DNA of 45,714 nucleotides, from NCBI RefSeq assembly GCF_015277675.1, contig NZ_JADHEC010000029.1, positions 1-45,714 on the forward strand, read 5' to 3'. Shown here in pieces: positions 33,836 through 43,278 of the stretch. The notes under the pieces were generated by a model that did not search any database, was not told where the DNA came from, and saw nothing but the letters and a program-made list of their open reading frames with translations. Made by a program: the position numbers and the translations under genes. How positions within the stretch are numbered: the first letter of the stretch is position 1; the number at the start of each line of letters is the position of its first letter. Source of the DNA: Flavobacterium soyangense (GTDB taxonomy: Bacteria > Bacteroidota > Bacteroidia > Flavobacteriales > Flavobacteriaceae).

Positions 33836-33887
33836 CAATTCATTCAATTTTAATCCTGCAACACAATAATTGGTATCATTATCTGGA

Positions 33888-35273
33888 TTACTTCAAACCA
33901 TCAACTGAAACATTTACAGTTCCATTTACTTTTATAAAAGCAATGATGGCTTTGTTTGTTAATTGAATTTTTTGGAACTGAATATCATCCATTTTGCCGT
34001 TTATAAAAACGCCAGGCATTGGCGAGTAATTTTTCAAATACGCCATCATATTTTGTTTTCCTTCTTCTAAGTTAGGAACGATGGAATAACGGCAACTTTC
34101 CTGAATTTTTCTTAAAATCAAACCTTGTGCAAGCCAGTTCGCTGTTCGAATTAATGTACTCTTGGTGTCTAAAGCGTAATCAAGTTTGTCAAAAAAAAGT
34201 TCTTTTGTTTGTTCATTATATTGTGGAAATCCTGTCAAATAAATTGTTCCGTTTACGCTCCCCAATACATCCAAAGCAATCACCATTTTTCCGTTTTTGT
34301 GCCAAATATTTACTTTTTGAACGGTTACTTTTTTCCTGCCGGAACCAAATTCCTGTCCGGCAAAATTCTTGGTCATTATTTTTGAAGCTTCAGAAAAAGT
34401 AGAGACCGCCGCTATATTTGCCGTAATCTGGTTTGGTATTTTGGTTACTGGTTTTAGCGTGATTTTTGTTGCGTCAAATTTAGATTCCGGTTTATTTCCT
34501 ATCAAAGTTTCCATGGTACATTTTACTCCCATTTCCATTAAAAAGGTGTCGTTTTTGAGTTTGGCATTAGTCGAATATATTTCCACGGGAACTATTCGCA
34601 ACCAGCTTTCATAGGCTTCGCTCATTTGAAAAGGAGTGCATATTTTGTCCAATGCTGCCAAAACATTAGGCTTGGAATCCATTGATTTTTCAATCGCCGC
34701 ATCAATCTTTTTTTCAATTTTTGACCTGAAAATCTTAAGGGTTGGATTCATAAGATAGGTAACCGGAACATTTTTTCCAAAAACAACCATTGTGGGACTT
34801 TCGTTCCAATCCAAAGATTTTAACTCGGTTTTAGTGTTCAGTTTCCAATTAGTCAAAGCCACATCGCTAATCAAAGTTACGACTCCGTTAAGATTGAATT
34901 CCTTGGTATTATACAATTCTACTCCTAAAGTTTTTGTTCCAATTCTATATTTAAACAAAACTTTCAAAGGTAAGATTGTTTTTATTTTTCCGTTTTCATT
35001 GCTTATTGAAATAGGTGCTAATTTCCAGATTTTCATCTCAATATCATCATCTTCAATGGTATTGTCGTCATAAATTAAGCCGTTCAAAAGTGTATTAGTC
35101 TGGTTTTCGACATCCTTCAATTTTACGTTAATAGGTAAATTAATAAATGAAGGAGTGGTTTCGTATACCAATGGACTTGCATCATCCGGTTCTGGTTTTA
35201 GTGCCGCTATTTTACTGGAAGTGGAACAACCCGAAAGCAGGAAAACAATTATAATTGGAAAGAATTTCAGCAT
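33888..35273 (-). CDS. DUF4403 lipoprotein
   Basis: This is the only clear minus-strand gene. The 461-residue product has a lipoprotein signal with lipobox LLSGC (C16) and a long soluble beta-rich region, ending in KVNGTVNVSVDGLK. Features such as LNGLIYDDN near the start and the closing 'FQKIQLTNKAIIAFIKVNG' agree with the DUF4403 family. Members of that family look like tubular lipid-binding (TULIP-like) or BON-like repeats, but their function is unknown. It converges on the oxidase assembly genes (52 bases apart) and diverges from the export operon. Confidence 0.78.
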   Translation of the reverse strand: MLKFFPIIIVFLLSGCSTSSKIAALKPEPDDASPLVYETTPSFINLPINVKLKDVENQTNTLLNGLIYDDNTIEDDDIEMKIWKLAPISISNENGKIKTILPLKVLFKYRIGTKTLGVELYNTKEFNLNGVVTLISDVALTNWKLNTKTELKSLDWNESPTMVVFGKNVPVTYLMNPTLKIFRSKIEKKIDAAIEKSMDSKPNVLAALDKICTPFQMSEAYESWLRIVPVEIYSTNAKLKNDTFLMEMGVKCTMETLIGNKPESKFDATKITLKPVTKIPNQITANIAAVSTFSEASKIMTKNFAGQEFGSGRKKVTVQKVNIWHKNGKMVIALDVLGSVNGTIYLTGFPQYNEQTKELFFDKLDYALDTKSTLIRTANWLAQGLILRKIQESCRYSIVPNLEEGKQNMMAYLKNYSPMPGVFINGKMDDIQFQKIQLTNKAIIAFIKVNGTVNVSVDGLK

Positions 35274-35307
35274 TTTATTTTGGTTTGAAAAGGCTAAATT
35301 AATAAAA

Positions 35308-35315
35308 CAAATATA
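35308..35315 (-). promoter_or_regulatory. Putative -7 box of the DUF4403 gene
   Basis: The minus strand reads TATATTTG, 34 bases before the DUF4403 start. The nearest TTG is 25 bases further upstream, slightly too far for a standard -33. Confidence 0.35.
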
Positions 35316-35444
35316 TTTTTTAGATAAACTGTAACATTTTCAACATAGATATGTCTTATTCATTTTAGAAGTAGGAGTTTTAACTTTTTATTAGTACTGT
35401 TTCTTTTTTAAAATAATTAATATTATTCTCTAATTCAAGTAAAT

Positions 35445-36146
35445 ATGATTGAAATTAAAGATTTACATAAATCGTATAACGTAGGAGGTTCTGAATTGCA
35501 CGTGCTGAAAGGGATTAATTTCAATATCAAAGAGGGGGAGCTGGTTGCAATTATGGGTTCGTCTGGTTCTGGAAAATCTACCTTGCTTAATATTCTTGGG
35601 ATTCTCGACGAGGCGGATTCGGGTAATTATATTTTGGATAAAATGCCTGTCAAAAACCTTAACGAAACGATAGCTTCTAAATACCGAAACCAATTTTTGG
35701 GTTTTGTTTTCCAATCTTTCAATTTGATTAATTATAAATCTGCTTTGGATAATGTAGCAATGCCTTTGTATTATAAAGGTATAAAAAGGAAAGAACGAAA
35801 CGAAATTGCAATGAGTTATCTTGAAAAAGTGGGTTTGTCTTCGCATTCTCACCATCTTCCAAGTGAACTTTCCGGCGGGCAAAAGCAGCGCGTGGCAATA
35901 GCCAGAGCATTGGCATCGAACCCGAAAGTTTTACTGGCCGATGAGCCAACAGGAGCTTTGGACACGGCAACCTCTTATGAAGTAATGGAGTTAATCCAAG
36001 GAATTAACGACGAAGGAAAAACTATTTTGATTGTTACCCATGAACCTGATATTGCCGCAATGTGCAAAAGAAACGTGGTTTTAAAGGACGGGATAATCAT
36101 CGACGATAAATTCGTGGAACAAGTAAGGGCCTCATCTTATGTTTAA
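35445..36146 (+). CDS. ABC transporter ATP-binding protein (LolD/MacB type)
   Basis: This is the ATPase of a tripartite-type export system. The 233 residues carry Walker A (GSSGSGKST, 38-46), a Q-loop (FQSFNL, 89-94), the signature LSGGQ (142-146), Walker B (VLLADE, 162-167) and the H-loop histidine in IVTHEP. The two permease genes that follow are its membrane partners, and its stop overlaps the first by 8 bases. This type energises MacB-like mechanotransmission from the inner membrane. The substrate is not evident. No match to TAnnTTTG was found upstream. Confidence 0.93.
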   Translation: MIEIKDLHKSYNVGGSELHVLKGINFNIKEGELVAIMGSSGSGKSTLLNILGILDEADSGNYILDKMPVKNLNETIASKYRNQFLGFVFQSFNLINYKSALDNVAMPLYYKGIKRKERNEIAMSYLEKVGLSSHSHHLPSELSGGQKQRVAIARALASNPKVLLADEPTGALDTATSYEVMELIQGINDEGKTILIVTHEPDIAAMCKRNVVLKDGIIIDDKFVEQVRASSYV

Positions 36147-37386
36147 TATAGAACGCTGGCAGGAAATTTTTGAGGCTATTGCCAAAAACAAAATGAGAAC
36201 TTTTCTCACGGGAACTTCCGTGGCTTCAGGTATTTTTATTTTGGTTATTCTTCTAGGCGCTGGAAAAGGACTCGAAAACGGAATAGCTAAACAGTTTGCA
36301 AATGATGCTGAAGGAGTTATTTGGATTTGGGCAGGAACAACAACAAAAGAATACAAAGGATTAAATCCAGGAAGACAAATTCAGTTACGCAATAGCGATT
36401 TTGAGTTTTCTAAACAAAAATTCGAAAAGCAAATTGACAAGAAAAGTTCGAAATTTAATATTTGGAACGGAAATATTGTCTATGGAAAGGAAACCGGAAA
36501 CTACGATTGTCAGGGAGTTTCTCCAGATCATCAGGCTATTGAAAAAGTCAGTATTGTTGAAGGAAGATTTGTAAATCTCTTGGATTTGGAAAACAAGAGA
36601 AAAGTAGCAATTATAGGACAAAAGCTAAAACAGGATTTATTTAAAGATAAAAAGGCTATAGGTGAACAAATCTCAATAAGCAATGTGAAATTTGAAGTGG
36701 TAGGCGTTTTTACAGATCCAGGTGGAGAACGAGAAGAAGGCAGAACATATTTGCCTATAACGACTGTTCAACAGGTTTTTGGCAGTGGTGGAGATAAATT
36801 AAGTGATATGTCTTTTACATTGCACAAAAAACACACATATGAAGAAGCTTTAGCAGAGTCAAAGAAATTTACCGAAGGAATATCACAATTACTCAAAGGC
36901 AAAAACACCATTGCTCCAGATGACACTAGTGCAATAGGAATTAACAGTACAGTAGAAAATATCAAACGGTTTTATGATTTGAATTTGTACATCCGTTTGT
37001 TTTTTTGGTGGGTTGGAATTTGTACCATTATCGCTGGAGTTGTTGGAGTAAGCAACATTATGTTGATTATAGTGAAGGAAAGAACTAAGGAAATCGGAAT
37101 TAGAAAAGCACTTGGAGCTACGCCTCTCTCCATTATCGGAATGATTTTGCATGAATCCATTTTTATAACCACTATTGCTGGATTTATTGGGCTTTTGTCT
37201 AGTTTAACACTTTTAGAATTGGTTGGGCCACAGATTAAAAGTGATTATTTTTTGAACCCCGAAGTCGATTTTACCGTTGCATTAACCACTTTGGGATTAT
37301 TAGTATTTGCAGGTGCTTTAGCTGGATTTTTTCCAGCATACAGAGCAGCCAAAATTAGACCTATTGTAGCACTTAGAGACGAATGA
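36139..37386 (+). CDS. ABC transporter permease 1 (MacB/FtsX type)
   Basis: This 415-residue permease has an N-terminal helix (~23-42), a large periplasmic MacB-like domain and three C-terminal helices (~285-308, ~335-360, ~380-402). The FtsX-type coupling motif is VKERTKEIGIRKALGATP. It overlaps the ATPase gene by 8 bases and the next permease by 4 (ATGA), so the three are translationally coupled. Its similarity to permease 2 suggests an old tandem duplication forming a heterodimer. Confidence 0.9.
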   Translation: MFNIERWQEIFEAIAKNKMRTFLTGTSVASGIFILVILLGAGKGLENGIAKQFANDAEGVIWIWAGTTTKEYKGLNPGRQIQLRNSDFEFSKQKFEKQIDKKSSKFNIWNGNIVYGKETGNYDCQGVSPDHQAIEKVSIVEGRFVNLLDLENKRKVAIIGQKLKQDLFKDKKAIGEQISISNVKFEVVGVFTDPGGEREEGRTYLPITTVQQVFGSGGDKLSDMSFTLHKKHTYEEALAESKKFTEGISQLLKGKNTIAPDDTSAIGINSTVENIKRFYDLNLYIRLFFWWVGICTIIAGVVGVSNIMLIIVKERTKEIGIRKALGATPLSIIGMILHESIFITTIAGFIGLLSSLTLLELVGPQIKSDYFLNPEVDFTVALTTLGLLVFAGALAGFFPAYRAAKIRPIVALRDE

Positions 37387-38657
37387 TTATGTTTGACAAA
37401 GATAAATGGGATGAAATTTTAGAAGCATTGACTGCGAATACTTTCCGGACAATACTGACTGCTTTTGGCGTTTTCTGGGGGATATTTATCTTGGTGATAT
37501 TACTCGCCGCTGGGAATGGTTTGGAGAACGGAGTAAAAAAAGGCTTTTCTGGAATGGCAACAAACACCATGTTTATGTGGACCCAAGCCACTTCAAAACC
37601 CTACAAAGGACTCCCGAAAACGAGGCAATTTAATTTTCAAAATAGCGATGTTCAAGCTCTGAAGGAAAAGTTTCCCGATCTTCTATATGTTTCTCCAAGA
37701 AATCAATTAGGAGGTCACAATCAGGGGAATAATGTAGTTAGAGGAACAAAAACGGTAGCTTTAAACGTTTATGGAGATTATCCTGAATATGTCAAACAGG
37801 AATCGATGGACATTGTTAAAGGACGTTTTGTGAATTATCAGGATATAAAATTGAGTCGTAAAGTGGCCGTGATAGGTCAAGGAGTGATTGATGGATTATA
37901 TGAAAAAGCAGAGGAAGTTATTGGAACTTATATCAAAGTCAATGGCGTAAACTTTATGGTTGTTGGTGTTTACAAGAAAAAATCCAATAACAATAATGGC
38001 AATGCAGAAGAAGACCAAAAAAATGTCTTTGTTCCTTTCACCGCTTTTCAACAAGCCTTTAATTATGGGGATAAAGTAAGTTGGATGGCAATAACGGCAA
38101 AAGACAAAACATCCATTACAGATCTGAAACCTGAGATTTTGGAGTTTATGAAATCAAGACATTCGATTAGTCCTGATGATGAAAGAGCCATAGGAAATTT
38201 TGATTTGTATGCAGAGTTTAGTAAAATACTCGGATTGTTTTCAATACTAAGGTTCATTGCTTATTTTGTGGGGACATTAGTTTTGCTTTCGGGCGTTATC
38301 GGAATTTCAAATATTATGCTAATAGTTGTAAAAGAACGAACCAAGGAAATTGGAATCCGAAGAGCATTGGGCGCTACGCCAGCGGCAATTCGTTCCCAAA
38401 TATTATTGGAAGCCATCTTTTTGACCATTTCTGCAGGAATGTTAGGCATTGCGGCAGCAACTGGAGTTTTGATAGTAATCAACAAGATTTTGGATTCAAT
38501 GCCTAGTGAAGGTTCAATGTTTGCCAATCCAAGCGTTGATTTACGCGTAGTGTTTTTTGCATTAATTATATTAGTTGGATCAGGATTGTTGGCCGGATTA
38601 ATACCAGCTCAAACGGCCATAAAAGTAAAACCTGTTGACGCATTAAGAACAGAATAA
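37383..38657 (+). CDS. ABC transporter permease 2 (MacB/FtsX type)
   Basis: This 424-residue permease has the same layout as its neighbour: a first helix at ~24-42, a periplasmic domain, and C-terminal helices around VGTLVLLSGVIGISNIML with VKERTKEIGIRRALGATP. The start overlaps permease 1 by 4 bases. The two resemble each other most in the membrane domains and differ in the periplasmic loop (permease 2 has a KKKSNNNNGNAEEDQ stretch). They probably form the two halves of one transporter. Confidence 0.9.
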   Translation: MIMFDKDKWDEILEALTANTFRTILTAFGVFWGIFILVILLAAGNGLENGVKKGFSGMATNTMFMWTQATSKPYKGLPKTRQFNFQNSDVQALKEKFPDLLYVSPRNQLGGHNQGNNVVRGTKTVALNVYGDYPEYVKQESMDIVKGRFVNYQDIKLSRKVAVIGQGVIDGLYEKAEEVIGTYIKVNGVNFMVVGVYKKKSNNNNGNAEEDQKNVFVPFTAFQQAFNYGDKVSWMAITAKDKTSITDLKPEILEFMKSRHSISPDDERAIGNFDLYAEFSKILGLFSILRFIAYFVGTLVLLSGVIGISNIMLIVVKERTKEIGIRRALGATPAAIRSQILLEAIFLTISAGMLGIAAATGVLIVINKILDSMPSEGSMFANPSVDLRVVFFALIILVGSGLLAGLIPAQTAIKVKPVDALRTE

Positions 38658-38699
38658 AACAGCAATCAAAAATAATAATCGAATTAAAAACCATCGAAA

Positions 38700-39815
38700 A
38701 TGAAAAAAGGAATAACCATAACAATTTTAATTTTTATAGCAATAATCTTTTTTGGTGCGCTATATTATTTGTATGCCAAAAACCAAGAATCTCCAGTAGT
38801 TTTTGAAACAGATAAAACTGAAATTAAAACAATTCTCAAAAACACCATCGCCACCGGTAACATAGTTCCGGACGAAGAAGTCCTTATAAAACCAAATATT
38901 TCTGGGATTATTGAAACCGTTTATATAAAAGCGGGCCAAACAATCAAGGCTGGGGATTTGATTGCCAAAATAAAGGTGGTTGCTAATGTTTCGAATTTGA
39001 GCAGCACACAAAATCAGGTGCAGACTGCCAAAATAAACTTGGACAATCAAGAAAAATTGTTCCAAAGACAAAAAACATTATTTGATAAAGGCGTCATTTC
39101 TGCCAATGATTTTGACGCAGCACAAGTAGCTTACAAACAAGCCAAACAAAATTATGCCGCTTCAAAGCAAGGATATGATATTGTAAAAACAGGAACCACA
39201 TCAGGGCTTGGAAATTATGCAAACACTTTAATTCGTTCTACCGTGAACGGAATGGTACTTGATGTTCCGGTGAAGGTGGGGAATCAGGTAATCGAAAGTA
39301 ATAATTTTAACGAAGGGACTACGATTGCCAGCGTTGCCGATGTAGGGAAAATGATATTCGTAGGTAAAATTGATGAATCCGAAGTAGGAAAAATAAAAGT
39401 AAACTTACCAATTGAAATTACTGTTGGAGCTATTGAAAACAAAAAGTTTGATGCTGTTTTAACTGATATCGCTCCAAAAGGGAAAACAGAAAACGGAGCC
39501 ATTCAGTTTGAAATAAAAGCCTCTTTATTGAATAGAGATAACACTTTTATTAGGGCAGGTTTGAGTGCTAACGCTTCGATTATTTTGGAGAGAGCTGATA
39601 AAGTTATGTCAGTCAAAGAAGCCTTAATCCAATTTGACGGTAAAACACAAAAACCTTTTGTAGAAGTTGAAACTTCGAGTCAAAAATTCGTCAGAAAAGA
39701 TCTTGTTTTAGGAGTTAGCGACGGCATTTATGTAGAAATAAAAAGCGGATTGAATGCTTCCGACAAAATTAAAGTTTGGAATCAGGGCTTGAAAACAGAA
39801 GAACCTAAACCGTAA
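38700..39815 (+). CDS. Periplasmic adaptor (HlyD/RND-MFP family) 1
   Basis: This 371-residue membrane fusion protein has an N-terminal anchor (~4-25) and biotinyl-lipoyl halves around a coiled-coil hairpin (~105-155, rich in Q, N and K). Beta-barrel sections follow, including DVPVKVGNQV and VGKIDESEVGKI. It links an inner-membrane pump to a TolC-like channel. It starts 42 bases after permease 2 and probably belongs to the same transcript. Confidence 0.9.
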   Translation: MKKGITITILIFIAIIFFGALYYLYAKNQESPVVFETDKTEIKTILKNTIATGNIVPDEEVLIKPNISGIIETVYIKAGQTIKAGDLIAKIKVVANVSNLSSTQNQVQTAKINLDNQEKLFQRQKTLFDKGVISANDFDAAQVAYKQAKQNYAASKQGYDIVKTGTTSGLGNYANTLIRSTVNGMVLDVPVKVGNQVIESNNFNEGTTIASVADVGKMIFVGKIDESEVGKIKVNLPIEITVGAIENKKFDAVLTDIAPKGKTENGAIQFEIKASLLNRDNTFIRAGLSANASIILERADKVMSVKEALIQFDGKTQKPFVEVETSSQKFVRKDLVLGVSDGIYVEIKSGLNASDKIKVWNQGLKTEEPKP

Positions 39816-39868
39816 GTGTATCTCAAAAAAAGAATTTCAGTTTTAAAATAAATGTTAAATTTGTGTGG

Positions 39869-39876
39869 TATCTTTG
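39869..39876 (+). promoter_or_regulatory. Putative -7 box of the TolC-like gene
   Basis: TATCTTTG fits TAnnTTTG, 21 bases before the ATG at 39898. It would let the channel and the second adaptor be expressed apart from the ABC genes. Confidence 0.4.
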
Positions 39877-39897
39877 CTACGCTTTCATTAAAAATAT

Positions 39898-41262
39898 ATG
39901 AAAAAAATTAATTGTATCAGTCTCATTTTTATCCTGCTGTTAAGCTTGTCGATTCAGGCTCAAACTAAAAAATGGACATTAGAAGAATGCGTTAAATACG
40001 CCATAGATAATAATATTTCCATCAAGCAAACCCAATTAGATTCTAAAACGGCAGATATTGAAAAAAAAGGAGCAATAGGGAATTTTATTCCTTCTTTGAA
40101 CTCCAATGCTTCACACTCTTGGAATGTGGGTTTAAATCAAGACCCAACAACGGGGCTTTTGCGAAATCAAACGACACAATATTCTTCGTTTGGAGCAAGA
40201 GTTGGTGTTGATATTTACAAAGGCTTGCAAAATCAAAATGCACTTCGAAAAGCAAATCTTTCAATTATTGCAGCCAAATACCAATTGACAAAAATGCAGG
40301 AAGATGTAGCGCTAAATGTTGCCAATGCATTCTTGCAAGTACTTTTTAATAAAGAAAATCTAAAAGTGCAACAAGAACAAAAGGCGATTAACGAAAAGCA
40401 ATTACTGCGTTCAGAAGAATTAGTTAAAGCAGGTTCGGTGCCAAGAGGCGATTTGTTGGACATAAAAGCAACTGTGGCTTCAGACAACCAAAAAATTATT
40501 GCGGCTGAAAATGCCTTATTAATATCCAAATTGAGTTTGGCTCAATTGTTACAGTTAAAGGAGTTTTATGATTTTGATGTAACTGACGAAACTACTGCCA
40601 AAGATGAAAACAACATATTAGCTCAAACCCCAATTGCTATTTATGAAAAGGCAAAAGAGGAAAGAACAGAATTGAAAATTGCCAAAACCAATTTAGAAAT
40701 TGCTGAAAAAAATGTTGCCATTGCCAAAGGAGGTTTTCAGCCTACTTTACAGGGATTTTACAATTTCAATACAAGAATCTCTTATGCAGACACTTATGCT
40801 TTGGTCAATGGAGTTCCGGTTGCGCAGCCAGCAGCTCCTTTTGGAAAACAATTTACTGATAATAAGGGACAAACCTTTGGAGCGCAATTGTCGATACCAA
40901 TTTTTAATGGATTTTCGGCAAGAAACAATGTGGAGCGTTCCAAAGTGAATTTAGAAAAATCAAAAATAGCGGTGGAACAAGAAGAATTGGCTTTGCAAAG
41001 AAATGTTTACACTGCATTTACAGATGCTAAAGGTGGTTTAAATGCCTATGAATCCTCACTTGTGGCTTTAGATGCCAGACAAGAGGCCTATAATTATGCC
41101 AAAGAAAAATATGCAGTGGGAATAATGAATTCTTTCGATTTTAACCAGTCACAAACCTTGCTTTCTTTCGCCCAATCAGAAGTGTTAAGGACCAAATATG
41201 ATTACATTTTCAAAATAAAAATACTGGAATTCTATTTTGGAATCCCAATCATCAAAATTTAA
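39898..41262 (+). CDS. TolC-family outer-membrane efflux protein
   Basis: This 454-residue outer-membrane channel has a signal peptide ending in SIQAQ and the two homologous halves of the family. Each half is mostly helical with a beta section; WTLEECVKYAIDNN at the start of the mature part and YNYAKEKYAVGIMNSFDFNQ near the end are typical. It would form the exit duct for the MacB-like pump. It is followed after 6 bases by a second adaptor gene. Confidence 0.92.
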   Translation: MKKINCISLIFILLLSLSIQAQTKKWTLEECVKYAIDNNISIKQTQLDSKTADIEKKGAIGNFIPSLNSNASHSWNVGLNQDPTTGLLRNQTTQYSSFGARVGVDIYKGLQNQNALRKANLSIIAAKYQLTKMQEDVALNVANAFLQVLFNKENLKVQQEQKAINEKQLLRSEELVKAGSVPRGDLLDIKATVASDNQKIIAAENALLISKLSLAQLLQLKEFYDFDVTDETTAKDENNILAQTPIAIYEKAKEERTELKIAKTNLEIAEKNVAIAKGGFQPTLQGFYNFNTRISYADTYALVNGVPVAQPAAPFGKQFTDNKGQTFGAQLSIPIFNGFSARNNVERSKVNLEKSKIAVEQEELALQRNVYTAFTDAKGGLNAYESSLVALDARQEAYNYAKEKYAVGIMNSFDFNQSQTLLSFAQSEVLRTKYDYIFKIKILEFYFGIPIIKI

Positions 41263-41268
41263 TTTATT

Positions 41269-42555
41269 ATGTCAAAAAAAACCATTTATTTATTAATAGG
41301 CGGAGCTGTTGCGATAATCGCATTATTAATAGTACTTTCTAAAACTGGAGTTATTGGGAATAAAGATAAAGGAAAATCGGTTGAAATTGCTAACGTTAAC
41401 GCTACAACTATTGTGGAAACCGTTTCGGCAACAGGGAAAATCCAACCCGAAATAGAAGTGAAAATTTCCTCTATGGTTTCGGGTGAAATTATTGACTTAC
41501 CAATAAAAGAAGGACAAGTTGTCAAAAAAGGAGATTTATTAGTAAAGATAAATCCTGATTTATATACTTCTGGATTAAACAGATCTGTCGCTAATTTATC
41601 TGCCACTAAATCAGGTTTAACTCAAGCGGATGCCTCATTTAATGAAGCCAAAGCCAATTATGACAGAAACAAAACATTATTCCAAAAAGGGATTATTTCA
41701 AAAGCAGATTGGGATAAAACTGTAGCTACTTTTGAAGTGGCAAAAGCAACCAAACAATCAGCTTATTTTAACGTTCAAAGCGCCTCAGCAACCGTAAATG
41801 AAGCCAAAGACAACTTAGGTAGAACAACAATTTATTCCCCAGCTGATGGTACGATTTCGGTGTTAAATGTTGAGTTGGGCGAACGAGTTTTGGGAACCCA
41901 ACAAATGGCGGGAACAGAAATTCTTCGAGTGGCTAACTTAAATAATATGGAAGTGGAAGTCGATGTAAATGAAAACGACATCGTAAAAATAAAAGTGGGT
42001 GACGAAGCCAAAGTTGAGGTTGATGCCTATTTGAAGAAACAGTTCAAAGGAATTGTAACCAGTATTTCGAATTCGGCTAGCACAGCTTTAACAGCAGATC
42101 AAGTAACTAATTTTAAAGTAAAAATTAGAATTTTGAAAGAATCCTATCAAGATTTATTGGAAGGAAAACCAGTCACGTATTCCCCTTTTAGACCAGGAAT
42201 GACAGCAACTGTTGATATTAAGACTAAAAAAAGAACCAATGTGTTGGCCGTGCCAATAAGTTCTGTTGTGGTAAAATCAGACACAACGGCTGTGAAAGGA
42301 TTTAAAGTGGAAGATGAGGATGAGAAAAAAGCCGCTCCCAAAAGCGATAAGAAACTGGAATGTGTCTTCGTAAAAGTGGGAAATAAAGCTAAAATCCGAA
42401 TAATAAAAACTGGAATTCAGGACGATACGAATATTGAGGTAATTTCTGGACTTAAAAAAGGAGATGTAGTAATCACCGGACCTTACACAACGGTTTCAAA
42501 GGATTTGAATTCGGGTGATAAAGTGACTTTAGATAAAGCGGAAGAGAAAAAATAG
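41269..42555 (+). CDS. Periplasmic adaptor (HlyD/RND-MFP family) 2
   Basis: This 428-residue adaptor has an anchor helix (~4-23), a lipoyl-like section (VVKKGDLLVKI), a coiled-coil hairpin (~105-165) and beta sections ending with KKGDVVITGPYTTVSK. An acidic/basic low-complexity stretch (EDEDEKKAAPKSDKK) sits near residue 355. It differs clearly from adaptor 1. Two adaptors flanking one channel gene suggest either two pumps sharing the channel or a mixed adaptor ring. Confidence 0.9.
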   Translation: MSKKTIYLLIGGAVAIIALLIVLSKTGVIGNKDKGKSVEIANVNATTIVETVSATGKIQPEIEVKISSMVSGEIIDLPIKEGQVVKKGDLLVKINPDLYTSGLNRSVANLSATKSGLTQADASFNEAKANYDRNKTLFQKGIISKADWDKTVATFEVAKATKQSAYFNVQSASATVNEAKDNLGRTTIYSPADGTISVLNVELGERVLGTQQMAGTEILRVANLNNMEVEVDVNENDIVKIKVGDEAKVEVDAYLKKQFKGIVTSISNSASTALTADQVTNFKVKIRILKESYQDLLEGKPVTYSPFRPGMTATVDIKTKKRTNVLAVPISSVVVKSDTTAVKGFKVEDEDEKKAAPKSDKKLECVFVKVGNKAKIRIIKTGIQDDTNIEVISGLKKGDVVITGPYTTVSKDLNSGDKVTLDKAEEKK

Positions 42556-42609
42556 TTTTATCAATCACGGTTTTACCAAACCCCTAACACTCAAAACCCA
42601 ATACCCATT
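42556..42609. other. Short spacer with strand-biased composition
   Basis: Between the second adaptor and tsaB lies a stretch rich in C and nearly free of G on this strand (for example CCAAACCCCTAACACTC). I find no promoter box or hairpin in it. Confidence 0.4.
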
Positions 42610-43278
42610 TTGTCCTACATTCTTAACATTGAAACCGCTACCAAGAATTGTTCCGTTGCTTTGGCAAAAGAAGGAAAAGTAATTCTTTGCAAAGAAATTG
42701 CCGAAGAAGGTTATTCTCATGCGGAACGTTTGCACGTTTTTATTGAAGAAATCATAAAAGAAGCCGGAATTACTTTTCAAGATATTTCGGCGATTGCCGT
42801 AAGTCAAGGTCCGGGTTCTTATACAGGTTTGCGAATTGGTGTTTCTGCGGCAAAAGGATTGTGTTTTGCCTTGGATATTCCGTTAATTGCAGTGGATACT
42901 TTGCAAGTTTTGGCTTCGCAAGCCAAGGTTTCTAATGGATTAGTCATTCCAATGCTTGATGCCCGAAGGATGGAAGTTTACAGCGCAATTTTTACTCCAA
43001 ATTTCGAAAATAAAAGAGCCGTACAAGCCGAAATCATCACCGAAAACTCTTTCGAAGAGTTGCATGAAACACTTTATTTTATTGGCGATTGTGCTGAAAA
43101 ATGCAAACCAATTTTGACCAAGGAAAACTTTATTTTCTTGGAAGAAATCAAATATCCTTCGGCAAAGGAAATGAGCTTTTTGAGTTTTGAAAAATACAAA
43201 AAAAGCAACTTTGTAGATGTCGCTTATTTTGAACCGTATTATTTGAAGGATTTTATGATGACTGTTTCGAAGAAATAG
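42610..43278 (+). CDS. tsaB: tRNA threonylcarbamoyladenosine biosynthesis protein TsaB
   Basis: TsaB is the non-catalytic partner of TsaD in making t6A at position 37 of ANN-decoding tRNAs. The 222-residue protein has the family N-terminus SYILNIETATKNCSVAL and the motif SQGPGSYTGLRIGVSAAKGL (~66-85). The start is TTG at 42610: the conserved N-terminal strand begins at once and no ATG is available. Length is typical. No tsaD is in the window. Confidence 0.94.
   Translation: MSYILNIETATKNCSVALAKEGKVILCKEIAEEGYSHAERLHVFIEEIIKEAGITFQDISAIAVSQGPGSYTGLRIGVSAAKGLCFALDIPLIAVDTLQVLASQAKVSNGLVIPMLDARRMEVYSAIFTPNFENKRAVQAEIITENSFEELHETLYFIGDCAEKCKPILTKENFIFLEEIKYPSAKEMSFLSFEKYKKSNFVDVAYFEPYYLKDFMMTVSKK

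Noticed and set aside
35463..35882. 139-codon open frame on the minus strand
   Set aside because: It is antisense to conserved ATPase motifs of the ABC gene; the sequence is explained by that gene, and the product has no recognisable features.
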